From contig NZ_JAZHSD010000001.1 in assembly GCF_036924745.1 (NCBI RefSeq), forward strand, positions 2,418,001 to 2,482,000: a stretch of DNA of 64,000 bases, read 5' to 3'. Shown piece after piece: positions 1 through 8,961 of this stretch (position 1 is its first letter; the number at the start of each line of letters is the position of its first letter). The notes under the pieces were generated by a model. That model saw only the letters and a list, made by a program, of their open reading frames with translations, was not told the DNA's origin and made no database searches. Source of the DNA: Bradyrhizobium sp. AZCC 1693 (GTDB lineage: Bacteria; Pseudomonadota; Alphaproteobacteria; Rhizobiales; Xanthobacteraceae). A program made the position numbers and the translations under genes.

Positions 1-566
1 TGATGCCGACCATCACGCTGCAGGGAAGCGCCAGCCGCAGCAAGCAGTCAGACCCCACGCTCGGCACCTTTGGGACCGACCAGGCCTCGGTGACCACCCA
101 GCTTACCCAGCCAATCTATGACGGCGGCATGGCCGCCTCCCAGACCCGGCAGGCCAAGGAAATCGCAGCCCAAAGCCGGCAGGTGCTGGACCAGGTCCGC
201 AACCAGGCCCGCACCGCCGCGGTCGGCGCCTGGGTCGCCAATGAAGGCGCCAAGATCGCGGTCACTGCATCCGAAGCCGAAGTCCGCGCCGCCACCGTCG
301 CCCTGCAGGGCGTGCAACGGGAGGCCGCCGGCGGCCAGCGCACCACCGTCGACGTCCTGAACGCGCAGCAGGACCTGATCTTGGCCAAAGCTCGCCTGAT
401 CGGCGCGCAACGCGACCGCGTGATCGCCTCCTACACCCTGCTCAGCGCGATCGGCCGGCTCGACGTCAAAAACCTCGGCCTCAATACGCCCGACTATCTG
501 CCGGAAGTGCACTACCACCAGGTGCGCGACGCCTGGCACGGCCTGCGGACGCCATCGGGGCAGTAG
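1..566 (+). CDS. TolC-family outer membrane efflux protein, C-terminal part (5' end outside window)
   Basis: The frame is already open at the window edge, so only about 187 C-terminal residues are seen. TolC/OEP proteins form the trimeric outer-membrane channel of type I secretion and RND/ABC efflux systems. The fragment shows the long amphipathic helices of the family and its second-repeat signature, GGQRTTVDVLNAQQDL followed by AQRDRVIASYTLLSAIGRL, which is typical of TolC C-termini. The partner pump lies outside the window; the heavy-metal RND pump 8 kb downstream is too distant to be assigned to it. Confidence 0.85.
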   Translation, partial: MPTITLQGSASRSKQSDPTLGTFGTDQASVTTQLTQPIYDGGMAASQTRQAKEIAAQSRQVLDQVRNQARTAAVGAWVANEGAKIAVTASEAEVRAATVALQGVQREAAGGQRTTVDVLNAQQDLILAKARLIGAQRDRVIASYTLLSAIGRLDVKNLGLNTPDYLPEVHYHQVRDAWHGLRTPSGQ

Positions 567-683
567 GTTGTATTTTCTCCCGGTGTTAACCGGACGCTGA
601 TCATGTCCGGTATTTTCAGTCGCCAGTATCCCCCATTGCTCTAAAACTCGGCCCGTTTCCTTCCCCGTTTTGATCGATCGTTT

Positions 684-1667
684 TTGCGAGGCCTCGTGGT
701 TTCAAACATTCTGCGCTGGTCGGCTAACGGCTTGTTGGTCCTGTTCCTGTCCGTCATCCTTGTGATCACCTCATTTCGCCTCGCGGCGTCGATACGCGAA
801 ACCGGAGCGCGCGCCCAACTGGCGCCACGGACCGGCCACCTGGTGCCGACGCGTTCAGGCGGCGTGTTCGTGCAGGAGAAGGGTCCGGCGAATGGCATTC
901 CCGTGGTGCTGTTTCACGGCACGGCGGCGTGGAGCGAGCTATGGCGGCATACCAGCGACGCGCTGGCGGCGGCCGGGTTTCATGTGATCGCCCTCGATCT
1001 CCCGCCGTTTGGATTCTCGGACCGTCCCGGCAGTTACACCCGGCAGGACCAGGCCACGCGGATCAACGATGTGCTTGAGACGCTGGAAGCTGCGCCCGCC
1101 ATCATCATCGGTCACTCCTTCGGCGCCGGTGCCGCGACCGAACTCGTGATGCGATATCCGGATCGGGCGCGCGCACTGGTGCTGGTCGATGCGGCGCTCG
1201 GATTGACGGCTGCGCCGTCGGCCGCGCCCTGGGTGATCCAGCCGCAATGGATTCGCGAAATCCTGGTGTCGCTGACCATCACCAATCCGGTGGCGACGGA
1301 AACGCTGCTGAAATCGCTGATCGCGAAGAAGGAGCGCGCGCTGCCGGAATACGTCGCGATCCTGCAACGGCCGCTGATGCAGCGCGACAGCACGAGCGAT
1401 ATCGCCGACTGGCTGTATTATTTCCTCGGCACCGACACCGATGCCGCGAGCGCGGACCGCAACGCCTATGCGAAGCTGGAAGTCCCCGTCGCGATCCTGT
1501 GGGGCGACAAGGATACGATCACCCCGGTTGAGCAAGCCCTTGATCTCAGAACGCTGCTGCCGCCGGAGACGGGCCTGACGCTGCTGCCCGGGCTCGGCCA
1601 CATTCCGCAGATCGAGGATCCCGGCATGTTCAACGATGCCCTGCTCAAGACACTTGGAAAACTCTAG
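684..1667 (+). CDS. alpha/beta hydrolase, membrane-anchored
   Basis: A 327-residue alpha/beta-fold hydrolase of unknown substrate. Residues ~14-31 form a hydrophobic N-terminal anchor. FHGTAAW (77-83) is the oxyanion-hole region, GHSFG (143-147) the nucleophile elbow with Ser145, and WGDKD with Asp277 and GLGHIP with His306 complete the triad. The start used is TTG; an in-frame GTG 12 bases downstream is equally plausible and neither has a strong Shine-Dalgarno. The stop codon lies inside a dispersed repeat that begins at the 3' end of the gene. The residue assignment is read from the sequence; the substrate cannot be inferred. Confidence 0.85.
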   Translation: MRGLVVSNILRWSANGLLVLFLSVILVITSFRLAASIRETGARAQLAPRTGHLVPTRSGGVFVQEKGPANGIPVVLFHGTAAWSELWRHTSDALAAAGFHVIALDLPPFGFSDRPGSYTRQDQATRINDVLETLEAAPAIIIGHSFGAGAATELVMRYPDRARALVLVDAALGLTAAPSAAPWVIQPQWIREILVSLTITNPVATETLLKSLIAKKERALPEYVAILQRPLMQRDSTSDIADWLYYFLGTDTDAASADRNAYAKLEVPVAILWGDKDTITPVEQALDLRTLLPPETGLTLLPGLGHIPQIEDPGMFNDALLKTLGKL

Positions 1668-1766
1668 AGCTTCGTTCCGATGGAATCGGAACGAGACTCT
1701 AGATTTTTGATTTGACGCGTTTTCTTGACGCGAAGCGGTCCCCACTTCGCTGGAAAACGCTTTAGA
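1664..1766. repeat. dispersed ~100-bp palindromic repeat, copy A
   Basis: The core 1673-1765 matches 41476-41568 at 88 of 93 positions in the same orientation. It contains a perfect 9-bp inverted repeat (CGTTCCGAT / ATCGGAACG) and a second stem, GCGTTTTC / GAAAACGC, enclosing GCGAAG / CTTCGC. Both ends resemble CTCTAG. The left end provides the TAG stop of the upstream hydrolase. I recall similar elements as abundant intergenic repeats in Bradyrhizobium; that is memory, not a search. Confidence 0.85.
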
Positions 1767-1812
1767 CTGGGCAGAGATTCGACAAGTCTTACAGATCGCC
1801 GCCGGAGACATC

Positions 1813-2235
1813 ATGGACATCATCAGATTGTGCGCCTGGGGCTATGCCGCCCTGCTCGGCTTCGTGATCCTTACCGGCTACATCCCGGCCTTCATCGACG
1901 CCAATGACATGATCTTCGGCCTGTTCCGGCGCACCTGGTACGCCGACGGGCTGCATCTCGTCTCGGCGCTGTGGGCGGCTGCGGCGGCGGCGACTTCGCG
2001 CCGCGCCTCGGAATTGTTCTTTCAATTGTTCGGCGTGTTCTACTTTGCCGACGGCGTGCTCGGCCTGCTCACCGGCAGCGGCTATCTCGACTTCGGCATC
2101 CTGATCAACGGCGTCCTCAACCTGCCGCTCTTGACGCGGTTTTTCGCCAATGCCCCGCATCTCGGCCTTGGCGGCGTGGCGATCCTGATCGGTTATGGGC
2201 TGGCGCCGCGGACGCGGTCCACCGTTCATGCTTAA
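1813..2235 (+). CDS. small integral membrane protein of unknown function
   Basis: A 140-residue protein with about four hydrophobic segments (roughly residues 7-26, 46-60, 70-88 and 95-130). No family was recognised. It begins three bases after GCCGGAGACATC and its stop overlaps the ATG of the next gene, so the three genes 1813-3662 look translationally coupled. The membrane location is inferred from hydrophobicity only. Confidence 0.7.
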   Translation: MDIIRLCAWGYAALLGFVILTGYIPAFIDANDMIFGLFRRTWYADGLHLVSALWAAAAAATSRRASELFFQLFGVFYFADGVLGLLTGSGYLDFGILINGVLNLPLLTRFFANAPHLGLGGVAILIGYGLAPRTRSTVHA

Positions 2236-3328
2236 ATGGTTGCGGCGCATCCTGGCTGTTGTCGCGATCCTGATCGCGCTGTCGGTGCTTGTGCCGCTGG
2301 CCTATATCGAGGGGACGTGTCGCCCCTCTTCCGGTGTTAGTGCGGCCAGTGCACCGGCCGTGACCCTGCCCGCGATCGACGAGCCGGGCTACCGGCGCAA
2401 ACTGAACAACACCTTCTTCACCTTCCCCGAATGGTACATCGTCTATTCGTTCGAGGATTTCGGCCGCTTCCTCGATCGCTCCAGCGAAAGCCGTTTCAAC
2501 TATCTCGGTCATATCTTCGGGTTCTGGCAGAGCTTCTGCACCATCAACCGCGCGGTGCCCGCCACCGGCGAGTCGCTCACGGAGGTCAAGACCATGATCT
2601 ACGTGATCGGCATCAGCTACTCCGCCGAATACGCCATCAAGGGACTTTATGAGAACACGGTTGGGCGCGTGTTCGAATGGATCAGGGGCGAGAAGCGCAC
2701 GCCGCAGGACGAGTTCGGCCGCACCGTGCTGCAGGACTATGCCGCCTTCCTCTACACCATCCCCTGGTACAAATATCCGTTCCGCGACAAGCTCGACGGC
2801 CTGATGGCGATCTCGGCGCCGACGCCGAGCAGCTTGCGCAGCTGGGAGCGCGACTTCGCGCTCGGCGCGGAATATTTCGTCAAGATCGGCTACGCCGCGC
2901 TGATCCAGAAGGCGCTCGACGCCGGTGGCGACGACGAGCCGCGCGACATCATGTTCGTGGTCGCTGCGCTGCCGCCGCAGGTGCTGGCGAAGGAGCCGCG
3001 CATCAAGCCGATCCGTGCGCTCAACGCGCAATGGCAGCTCGTGCAGACACCGCGCTACAAGGCGCTGACCGAAATCCTGCAGGGCCTGCTGGATCAGGGT
3101 TTTGGCCTTGCGGAAATCGCCGGTAATCACGACATCCTCGTTACCGTGATTGCCCCTGACGCCGCCAAGCTCGACATCAAGGGCACGACGGAGCTGTTTT
3201 CACTGGAGCTGGATGCCCGGCCCGGGTTTCGCAGGGCCGGCCTGAAAGCCAGGATCGACCGCCTCGTCGACATCAACCTCGAGCTCAAGGCCAGGGGTGC
3301 GAGCATTGAGCACTTCTATGACTACTGA
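2228..3328 (+). CDS. conserved hypothetical protein, N-terminally anchored
   Basis: A 366-residue protein with one N-terminal membrane segment (residues ~7-25), then a mainly soluble, probably periplasmic region rich in aromatic residues (FFTFPEWYIVYSFEDFGRFL). No catalytic motif is recognisable. The ATG at 2228 is chosen because it overlaps the upstream stop (spacing typical of coupled genes) and puts a basic LKWLRR sequence directly before the membrane segment; the frame is open a little further upstream. The 3' end overlaps the next gene by 11 bases. Confidence 0.72.
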   Translation: MLKWLRRILAVVAILIALSVLVPLAYIEGTCRPSSGVSAASAPAVTLPAIDEPGYRRKLNNTFFTFPEWYIVYSFEDFGRFLDRSSESRFNYLGHIFGFWQSFCTINRAVPATGESLTEVKTMIYVIGISYSAEYAIKGLYENTVGRVFEWIRGEKRTPQDEFGRTVLQDYAAFLYTIPWYKYPFRDKLDGLMAISAPTPSSLRSWERDFALGAEYFVKIGYAALIQKALDAGGDDEPRDIMFVVAALPPQVLAKEPRIKPIRALNAQWQLVQTPRYKALTEILQGLLDQGFGLAEIAGNHDILVTVIAPDAAKLDIKGTTELFSLELDARPGFRRAGLKARIDRLVDINLELKARGASIEHFYDY

Positions 3329-3662
3329 CGGGCGTCAGCAGAACCGGACGTTGCCGCTGGGCCGGATTGCCGGCGCAATCGCCCTCGTCGTCGTCGGTTG
3401 GCTTGCGGTCGTCGTTGCGTTGACCTTTGGGTCGGCCCCCGGCAAATCGATGGCAATTATTGGTCCGCCATCACAGGCGCTGGCAGCGATCGCCAGGGCT
3501 AACGGCCGCATCCTCGCCTCGAACGACTACGTCACCATCGCACGTTCCGACGATGCCGGTTTCGTCGCGCGTCTTTATGCAGCGGGCGCGTTCTTGGTGC
3601 TGGATGCCGAACAGGCCGGTGGCTGCAGCGGCCTGCCGCCGAAGCGCACCGCGCAGCTTTGA
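3318..3662 (+). CDS. small membrane-anchored hypothetical protein
   Basis: A 114-residue protein with one strong membrane helix (about residues 16-36) followed by a soluble tail containing GPPSQALAAIARANGRILAS. The ATG at 3318 lies inside the end of the preceding gene, so it is probably the last member of the 1813-3662 operon. No family was recognised. It converges on the FAD oxidase gene with only four bases between the stops. Confidence 0.65.
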   Translation: MTTDGRQQNRTLPLGRIAGAIALVVVGWLAVVVALTFGSAPGKSMAIIGPPSQALAAIARANGRILASNDYVTIARSDDAGFVARLYAAGAFLVLDAEQAGGCSGLPPKRTAQL

Positions 3663-3666
3663 AGCG

Positions 3667-5265
3667 CTACGACGCGTACTTCTGGTAGAACGTATTCGTG
3701 AACAATTCCGCCGGATCATACTTCCGCTTCGCCGCGAAGAAATCATTGATCTGTGGATACGAGCGCTGCAGCTGATCCTTCGAATAATAGAGCTGGTAAG
3801 GCAGGAAGAACCGGCCCTTGTGCGCGATGGTGAGGTCGATCAGTTCCTCCGTCGCCTTCTTCATCCGCCGGTTGCCCTCGTCATCGGTGGTCTGGTTGAT
3901 GTAGAGCACCAGTGAGAACGCCGGCTCCGGCGAATAGGTCAGGAAATTGTTCTCCTGATGCACGACGCGCACGGAGGCATTCAACAGATTGGTCTTGTTG
4001 TCGGTCAGCACCTTGCGCATGCCGTCGACGAACGAGACGAACTGGCTGCGCGGGATGAAATATTCGTGCAGGATGTCGGTGTCGTTGGGCAGCGAGTTGC
4101 GCAAATAGGGCACCGAATCGTGCATCGGATCGTTGCGGTTGACGAGACAGGCCTCCGCCGACCCGATCGCCTGCGCGCGCGTCACCGTGCAACTTTCCAT
4201 CCGGTGCTCGATGTGCTTTTCCGACAGCCATTTCATTTCCTGCAATAGCGGTCCCTGCTTGGACAGGTTGATGGTGAGCCGCCGCAATTTGGTGCCTGAG
4301 ACCTCGCCGAGCGGCTCGCGTTTGAAATCGGTGCCGTCGACCTTGGTGTAGGTGTAGAGCAGCAATTCCTTCAGGAACGAGCTCGGCGCGGTCGAGAGGT
4401 GACCGTACATCAGGCCGATATTGCCGTCCTTCTCGATTTCCTTGGCGAACAGCGCCGGGAATTCCTTGTAATCCATCATGCGGCGCCCGGTCTGGTAGAC
4501 CAGATTGTCGGCAATATCGAGCTCGGCTTCGACGATGACGCCGAACAGGCCGTAGCCGCCGACCACGAGATTGAACAGATCCTTGTTCTGCGTCGCCGAT
4601 ACCGTCTGCAACGAACCATCAGCCAGCATCACCTTCATCGACTTGATCGACTTCGCCAGCGCGCCGGCCTGATGGTCCATGCCATGGGCATTGACCGAGA
4701 TCGAGCCGCCGACGCTGAAAATATCGGTCGACTGCATGGCGCGGACCGCAAAGCGCGGGTGCAGCACGTTCTGGATGTCGTGCCAGGTCGCGCCCGGCTG
4801 CACCGTGATCGATCGCGAGCCCTCATTCAGCACGATCTTGTTGAAGCCGCGCATGTCGAGCACGATGCCGCCCTTGCGGAAGGCGTGCCCGCCCATGCTG
4901 TGGCGCACGCCGGCGGTCGTCACCGAAAGCTTGTTGTCGCGCGCAAAGGCCAGCGTCTTCGCGACATCCTCGATGCTGCGCACCTCGACCACGCCGTAGA
5001 TTTCGGTCTTGTTGAGGCAGCTCGCATCATTGATGCTGCCGCCAAGCTGCGACCATTTCACATCCTTGAGCGGCGCAATCGTCTTGATCCGCTCCAGATC
5101 GATTTTCGCCTGCTCGCCGCCGCCGACCGCCGGCCCGCAATCCTTTTCCCCGGAGGGATCGGCCGCCAGCGCCTGAAGCTTGCGATAGCTGTAAACGCCC
5201 AGCAACACGACGACCACGGCGGCAACGGACACGCCGGTTTTGAATTTTTGTGAAAATTTTCGCAT
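3667..5265 (-). CDS. FAD-binding oxidase of the VAO/PCMH type, membrane-anchored
   Basis: A 532-residue flavoprotein. Residues ~10-27 are a membrane or signal anchor, so the catalytic domain probably faces the periplasm. The FAD-binding PCMH-type region includes HSMGGHAF (~122-129), the stretch GATWHDIQNVL, DIFSVGGSISVNAHG and GGYGLFGVI. These are hallmarks of FAD-linked oxidases such as sugar-lactone oxidases. The C-terminal NTFYQKY stretch is like the substrate/cap end of aldonolactone oxidases. The substrate is unknown. The gene is monocistronic and convergent with the upstream hypotheticals. Confidence 0.85.
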   Translation of the reverse strand: MRKFSQKFKTGVSVAAVVVVLLGVYSYRKLQALAADPSGEKDCGPAVGGGEQAKIDLERIKTIAPLKDVKWSQLGGSINDASCLNKTEIYGVVEVRSIEDVAKTLAFARDNKLSVTTAGVRHSMGGHAFRKGGIVLDMRGFNKIVLNEGSRSITVQPGATWHDIQNVLHPRFAVRAMQSTDIFSVGGSISVNAHGMDHQAGALAKSIKSMKVMLADGSLQTVSATQNKDLFNLVVGGYGLFGVIVEAELDIADNLVYQTGRRMMDYKEFPALFAKEIEKDGNIGLMYGHLSTAPSSFLKELLLYTYTKVDGTDFKREPLGEVSGTKLRRLTINLSKQGPLLQEMKWLSEKHIEHRMESCTVTRAQAIGSAEACLVNRNDPMHDSVPYLRNSLPNDTDILHEYFIPRSQFVSFVDGMRKVLTDNKTNLLNASVRVVHQENNFLTYSPEPAFSLVLYINQTTDDEGNRRMKKATEELIDLTIAHKGRFFLPYQLYYSKDQLQRSYPQINDFFAAKRKYDPAELFTNTFYQKYAS

Positions 5266-5540
5266 GAACTGATTCCAGAGGATTGCGAGATATTCCGGGC
5301 GGGCGGATGATTAGTCAAATTTGGGTGGCTTCCGGTTCGATAGACCGGGCTGCGTTACTGAACCGACAAGGCGATGCAGCCAGACGCCGGACGCCCTTCC
5401 CGCGCCTCACTTCTCCCGATAATCTCCCCGCCGCACCACGGGCGAAATAACGCCCGGCGCCGAGGAGGAATGCGGAAGTCGACGGGCACCACGCCCTGCC
5501 GGACATCAACAATCAACAACATTATCCAGGGAGAACACCA

Positions 5541-6506
5541 ATGCTGACGCGACGCAGTATGATGCTTGCCTCCATCGCCGCCGGAGTGATCATGAACAAC
5601 AGAACCGCCTCCGCCAAAGCGGCGCAGCCGGCGACGCCGGTGAATTTCGACGTGCCCGCCGGCGCCTGCGACTGCCACACCCATATCCATCCGGACCCTG
5701 AGAAATTCCCGTTCTTCTCCGGCCGCGTCTATACGCCCGAACTGGCCTCGCCGGAGGAAATGACCGCCCTGCACAAGGCGCTGCACATGGAGCGCGTCGT
5801 GATCGTCACGCCCTCGATTTACGGCACCGACAACTCGGCCACGCTGTTCGGCATGGCGGCGCGGGGACCGACCGCGCGCGGGGTCGCGGTGATCGACGAC
5901 AAGACGTCGGAGAGCGATCTCGACCTGATGGGCAAGGCCGGCATTCGCGGCGTTCGCCTCAATCTCGCGACCGGCGGCGTCAATGATCCGAGCGTCGCCC
6001 GGCCACGCTTCACGGCCGCCGTCGAGCGCATGAAAGGGCGCGGCTGGCACGTGCAGCTTTACACCAACCCGGCGATGATTACCGCGATCAAGGATCTGGT
6101 CATGGCCTCGCCGGTGCCGGTCGTATTCGATCATTTCGGCGGCGCACAGGCAGCCCAGGGCATCGAGCAGCCGGGCTTTGCCGATCTCGTGGGCTTGGTG
6201 AAATCAGGCAAGGCCTATGTGAAGATCTCGGGCGCTTACCGCGCCTCGAAACTGGCCCCTGATTATGCCGACTGCATACCGCTTGCCCAAACGCTGATCG
6301 CGGCCAATGCCGACCGCATCGTCTGGGGCACCGACTGGCCGCACCCGGATTCCGTCACCCCTCCGGGCAAGAAGATCAGCGATGTAACGCCGCTGCTCCA
6401 GATCGACGACGGGCGGCTCTTGAACCAGCTTCCGGTGTGGGCGCCGGACGCGGCGATCCGCAAGAAGATCCTGGTCGACAATCCGGCGCAGCTTTACGGG
6501 TTCTGA
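5541..6506 (+). CDS. exported amidohydrolase (TIM-barrel, amidohydrolase-2 family)
   Basis: A 321-residue metal-dependent hydrolase related to 2-pyrone-4,6-dicarboxylate and other lactone hydrolases. The N-terminus TRRSMMLASIAAGV followed by an Ala-rich stretch looks like a twin-arginine signal. The metal ligands are visible as CDCHTHIHPD (~50-59), VVFDHFGG (~194-201) and WGTDWPHPD (~256-264). AGGGAGAAC lies just before the ATG. The 3' end overlaps the convergent MetF-like gene by 13 bases. The actual substrate cannot be told from sequence. Confidence 0.87.
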   Translation: MLTRRSMMLASIAAGVIMNNRTASAKAAQPATPVNFDVPAGACDCHTHIHPDPEKFPFFSGRVYTPELASPEEMTALHKALHMERVVIVTPSIYGTDNSATLFGMAARGPTARGVAVIDDKTSESDLDLMGKAGIRGVRLNLATGGVNDPSVARPRFTAAVERMKGRGWHVQLYTNPAMITAIKDLVMASPVPVVFDHFGGAQAAQGIEQPGFADLVGLVKSGKAYVKISGAYRASKLAPDYADCIPLAQTLIAANADRIVWGTDWPHPDSVTPPGKKISDVTPLLQIDDGRLLNQLPVWAPDAAIRKKILVDNPAQLYGF

Positions 6507-7402
6507 AGCCCGGCGCTCGACATCGCGGCCCGCTCAAGTCCTGGCGGGTCGCGGTCGCAAGTCCGCAGCCAGTCGCCGGCCTTGCGCAGGCCGCCGAACG
6601 GGAACAGATGAAATCCCGCGATCGAATCCGTTGCCGCCGCGGGCGCGCAACGCAATCCCCTGACGACGTCGTCCGGCCCTGTATCCATCAGCAGGCGGCC
6701 GAACCGGCCGATCTGGGCCCGCAGCGCGCGCATCGAATTGCCGACGCCGCAGCGGAGTGCGAATTTTGTCAATGTCGCCGGCGTCGCAGGCCCGGCAAGG
6801 CCGACGATGACAGGCAGATCGATACCGGCTCGATCGAGTTCAGCGATCCATTGCAGGATCGGGGTGCTCTCGAAGCAGAATTGCGTGACGACATCGACCC
6901 GCGTTCCGGTCCGCCGTCCCCAGTCGCGCCACGCCTTGAGCCCGTTCAGCGCGTCGCGCAACTCGAGAAATGGATGACCTTCGGGATGACCGGCGACACT
7001 CACACAGGCAATGCCGTGCACCTCGATCAATCCGCTGGCGCAGACATCGCGCGTCGATTTGAACGGGCCTCTGGCCGCCGCAACATCGCCCGCGACCAGC
7101 AGGATGCGCGTGACATCGGCTTCGCCCCGCGCGCGCGCCAGAAAATCATCCAGCGCTTCCCGCGAGGCCATTTCGCGCGCCGCGATGTGCGGCACCGGGT
7201 TGAAGCCTGCCCGGCGCAGCGCCGCGGCGGTCTCGACATTGTGGCGGTAATGGTCGCCGGGCAAGAACGTGATGGTAACATCCGTACCTTCAGCGAAATG
7301 GTCACGCAGTTCCGCGATCTGATGCCCGCGCGAGGAGATTTCGACTGAGGCCGACGACAGCAGCGCGGGTAGCCTGGAAGATGACGGATCGGAGACGGTC
7401 AC
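6494..7402 (-). CDS. methylenetetrahydrofolate reductase-like (MetF family) protein
   Basis: A 302-residue TIM-barrel flavoprotein of the MetF superfamily, which reduces methylene-THF to methyl-THF or acts in related demethylation routes. Family features are VEISSRG near the N-terminus, VTITFLPGDHYRHN, HIAAREM (~78-84), LLVAGD and a QFCFES stretch (~171-176) matching the conserved QFxF of MetF. The start is GTG. The sequence is divergent from housekeeping MetF, so a specialised role in C1 transfer is likely. The adjacent gene encodes a SAM-methyltransferase-like protein on the same strand, 15 bases upstream. Confidence 0.8.
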   Translation of the reverse strand: MTVSDPSSSRLPALLSSASVEISSRGHQIAELRDHFAEGTDVTITFLPGDHYRHNVETAAALRRAGFNPVPHIAAREMASREALDDFLARARGEADVTRILLVAGDVAAARGPFKSTRDVCASGLIEVHGIACVSVAGHPEGHPFLELRDALNGLKAWRDWGRRTGTRVDVVTQFCFESTPILQWIAELDRAGIDLPVIVGLAGPATPATLTKFALRCGVGNSMRALRAQIGRFGRLLMDTGPDDVVRGLRCAPAAATDSIAGFHLFPFGGLRKAGDWLRTCDRDPPGLERAAMSSAGLQNP

Positions 7403-7417
7403 GGGCGCCTCCCAAAA

Positions 7418-8548
7418 TCATGCCGGCGCGCGGCGGCGCGAGATCACATAGGTTTCATCGTTGAACCACAGGCCGCCGTGCTTCTTCAGCACGCGGTCGG
7501 TGGCTTCGAGGTAGCGGCCGTCGCGGACCACTTCCGACAGCCTGTTGTCCTCGATCTGCGCCACGTAGATCGCAGCGTTCCAGGCCGCGAACAGCGTCGA
7601 CGTACCAATCGGCCCGCTGACCTCGTCCGGCAGCGTGTGCATGTGATAGCGGAAGATCGAGCGCGCGTCGGAGGAGGCATTGAAATTATAGTGTCGGGCC
7701 GCCGCGCCAAGCTCGTGCTTGACCTGGCGCAGGATGGCGTAGCGGTCGGTCTTGAAGGGATCATCGCCCGGCCAGACCTGATCGATGATCTCGATGCCGG
7801 GATCCCGGCCGTGCGAATGGATGCCGATCAGCCGCCCGCCCGGCCGCAGCGACTTGACCAGCGGCGTCACCACTTTCGAAGCCTTGAACTCAACGCTCGC
7901 CCGCGCCCGGTAGGGCTGGGAAGCGATGACGAGATCGTAGTCCGCCATCACGCGGCCGGGCCGCGGCATGATCGGATCGAGCAGGAACGAATGATCCTCG
8001 CGCCGCAGCGTCAGGATCACCGGGCGCTGGTACACCGGATTGCCGGTGGTCGGACTGATCCCCGCGCGCCAGTTCTCGGCGAGGAAGCCCTCGAGCTCGC
8101 CGATCTGTTCGGCGAAACCGTGCGCGGTGTTGCCGGTCAGCGTGACATCTTTCCAGATCAGGCCTTGCGCTGACGTCACCGAGCGCGGCGTCAGCCATGG
8201 CGCTTCGGCGTAGTAGAGGTTGGTCACGACCAGCACGGTGGCGGGATGCTCGAACAGGCGGTCCGCCATCTTCTCCAGCATCAGGCGGACGTCTTCGTAG
8301 CTGATCTCTTTCGCCACGACATAGAGCGGCATGGTGGGGAAGCGCGCATGCACCGCCCGCATCACCCGCGACAGCACGGTGCCGTCGCCGACGCCGGCAT
8401 CGAAGATGCGAAGCGCCGGCGGCGCCGGCTGCAGATTGCCGAGCTCGAGCGAGATGCGATTCCCGACCTCGCTCTTCTCGCCACAAGTCGAGACGAACAG
8501 CAGGTACTTTTGCCGGTTATCGAAGAATCGGAAGCCCGGCGGCGCCAC
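7418..8548 (-). CDS. SAM-dependent methyltransferase-like protein
   Basis: A 376-residue protein with a SAM-binding motif I, IFDAGVGDGTVL (~48-59), followed by a Rossmann-like region with VLVVTNLYYAE and later MADYDLVIASQPYRA. This supports a class I methyltransferase fold; the substrate is unknown. The GTG start lies within the 3' end of the small gene upstream (32-base overlap), so the two are probably co-translated. The MetF-like gene follows within 15 bases, giving a three-gene unit. Confidence 0.75.
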   Translation of the reverse strand: MAPPGFRFFDNRQKYLLFVSTCGEKSEVGNRISLELGNLQPAPPALRIFDAGVGDGTVLSRVMRAVHARFPTMPLYVVAKEISYEDVRLMLEKMADRLFEHPATVLVVTNLYYAEAPWLTPRSVTSAQGLIWKDVTLTGNTAHGFAEQIGELEGFLAENWRAGISPTTGNPVYQRPVILTLRREDHSFLLDPIMPRPGRVMADYDLVIASQPYRARASVEFKASKVVTPLVKSLRPGGRLIGIHSHGRDPGIEIIDQVWPGDDPFKTDRYAILRQVKHELGAAARHYNFNASSDARSIFRYHMHTLPDEVSGPIGTSTLFAAWNAAIYVAQIEDNRLSEVVRDGRYLEATDRVLKKHGGLWFNDETYVISRRRAPA

Positions 8549-8864
8549 GGCCGGGCCGGCAAGCAGCCGCGCCGTTCAGCGGTTTGGCGACCGGTGACGG
8601 CTGGCCTGCCGCGGCGGTCGAAGCGGGCTGGTGCTCGGCGAGATAGGCACGGACCTTGTCGAGCGTGCCGGTCGTGATCCTGGCGCCGTCGCGCAACCGC
8701 GACACCAGCTTGCCGTCGTTGACCACCAGCCGCCCGAAGGTTGATTCAGCGGTTTGTGTCTGACGGCAATAGTCGCGGATTTCGCCGAGAATCTGCTCGG
8801 CGGTCGGCGGCGATTTCGCCGGCTGCACGTGGCCGTTCTGTCCCTGGCTTTCCTCGATCCGCAT
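8517..8864 (-). CDS. small helix-turn-helix-like protein
   Basis: A 115-residue protein. Residues ~40-75 (STFGRLVVNDGKLVSRLRDG and the following helix) resemble the short HTH seen in small alphaproteobacterial regulators that end in a KVRAYLAEH-like helix. The start is taken at the ATG preceded by GGGAGAACACC; an upstream ATG would add 19 residues. It overlaps the methyltransferase-like gene and may regulate or accompany it. The C-terminal third is Pro/Ala-rich. Confidence 0.68.
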   Translation of the reverse strand: MRIEESQGQNGHVQPAKSPPTAEQILGEIRDYCRQTQTAESTFGRLVVNDGKLVSRLRDGARITTGTLDKVRAYLAEHQPASTAAAGQPSPVAKPLNGAAACRPGRGAAGLPILR

Positions 8865-8961
8865 GGTGTTCTCCCGCGCTGCCCGCATCAAGGGACGGCC
8901 ACGGGATTGCGTCAACCACAAAGCGAGTGGGCAGGAAACATGGGCATGTGCCCACAGCGAA

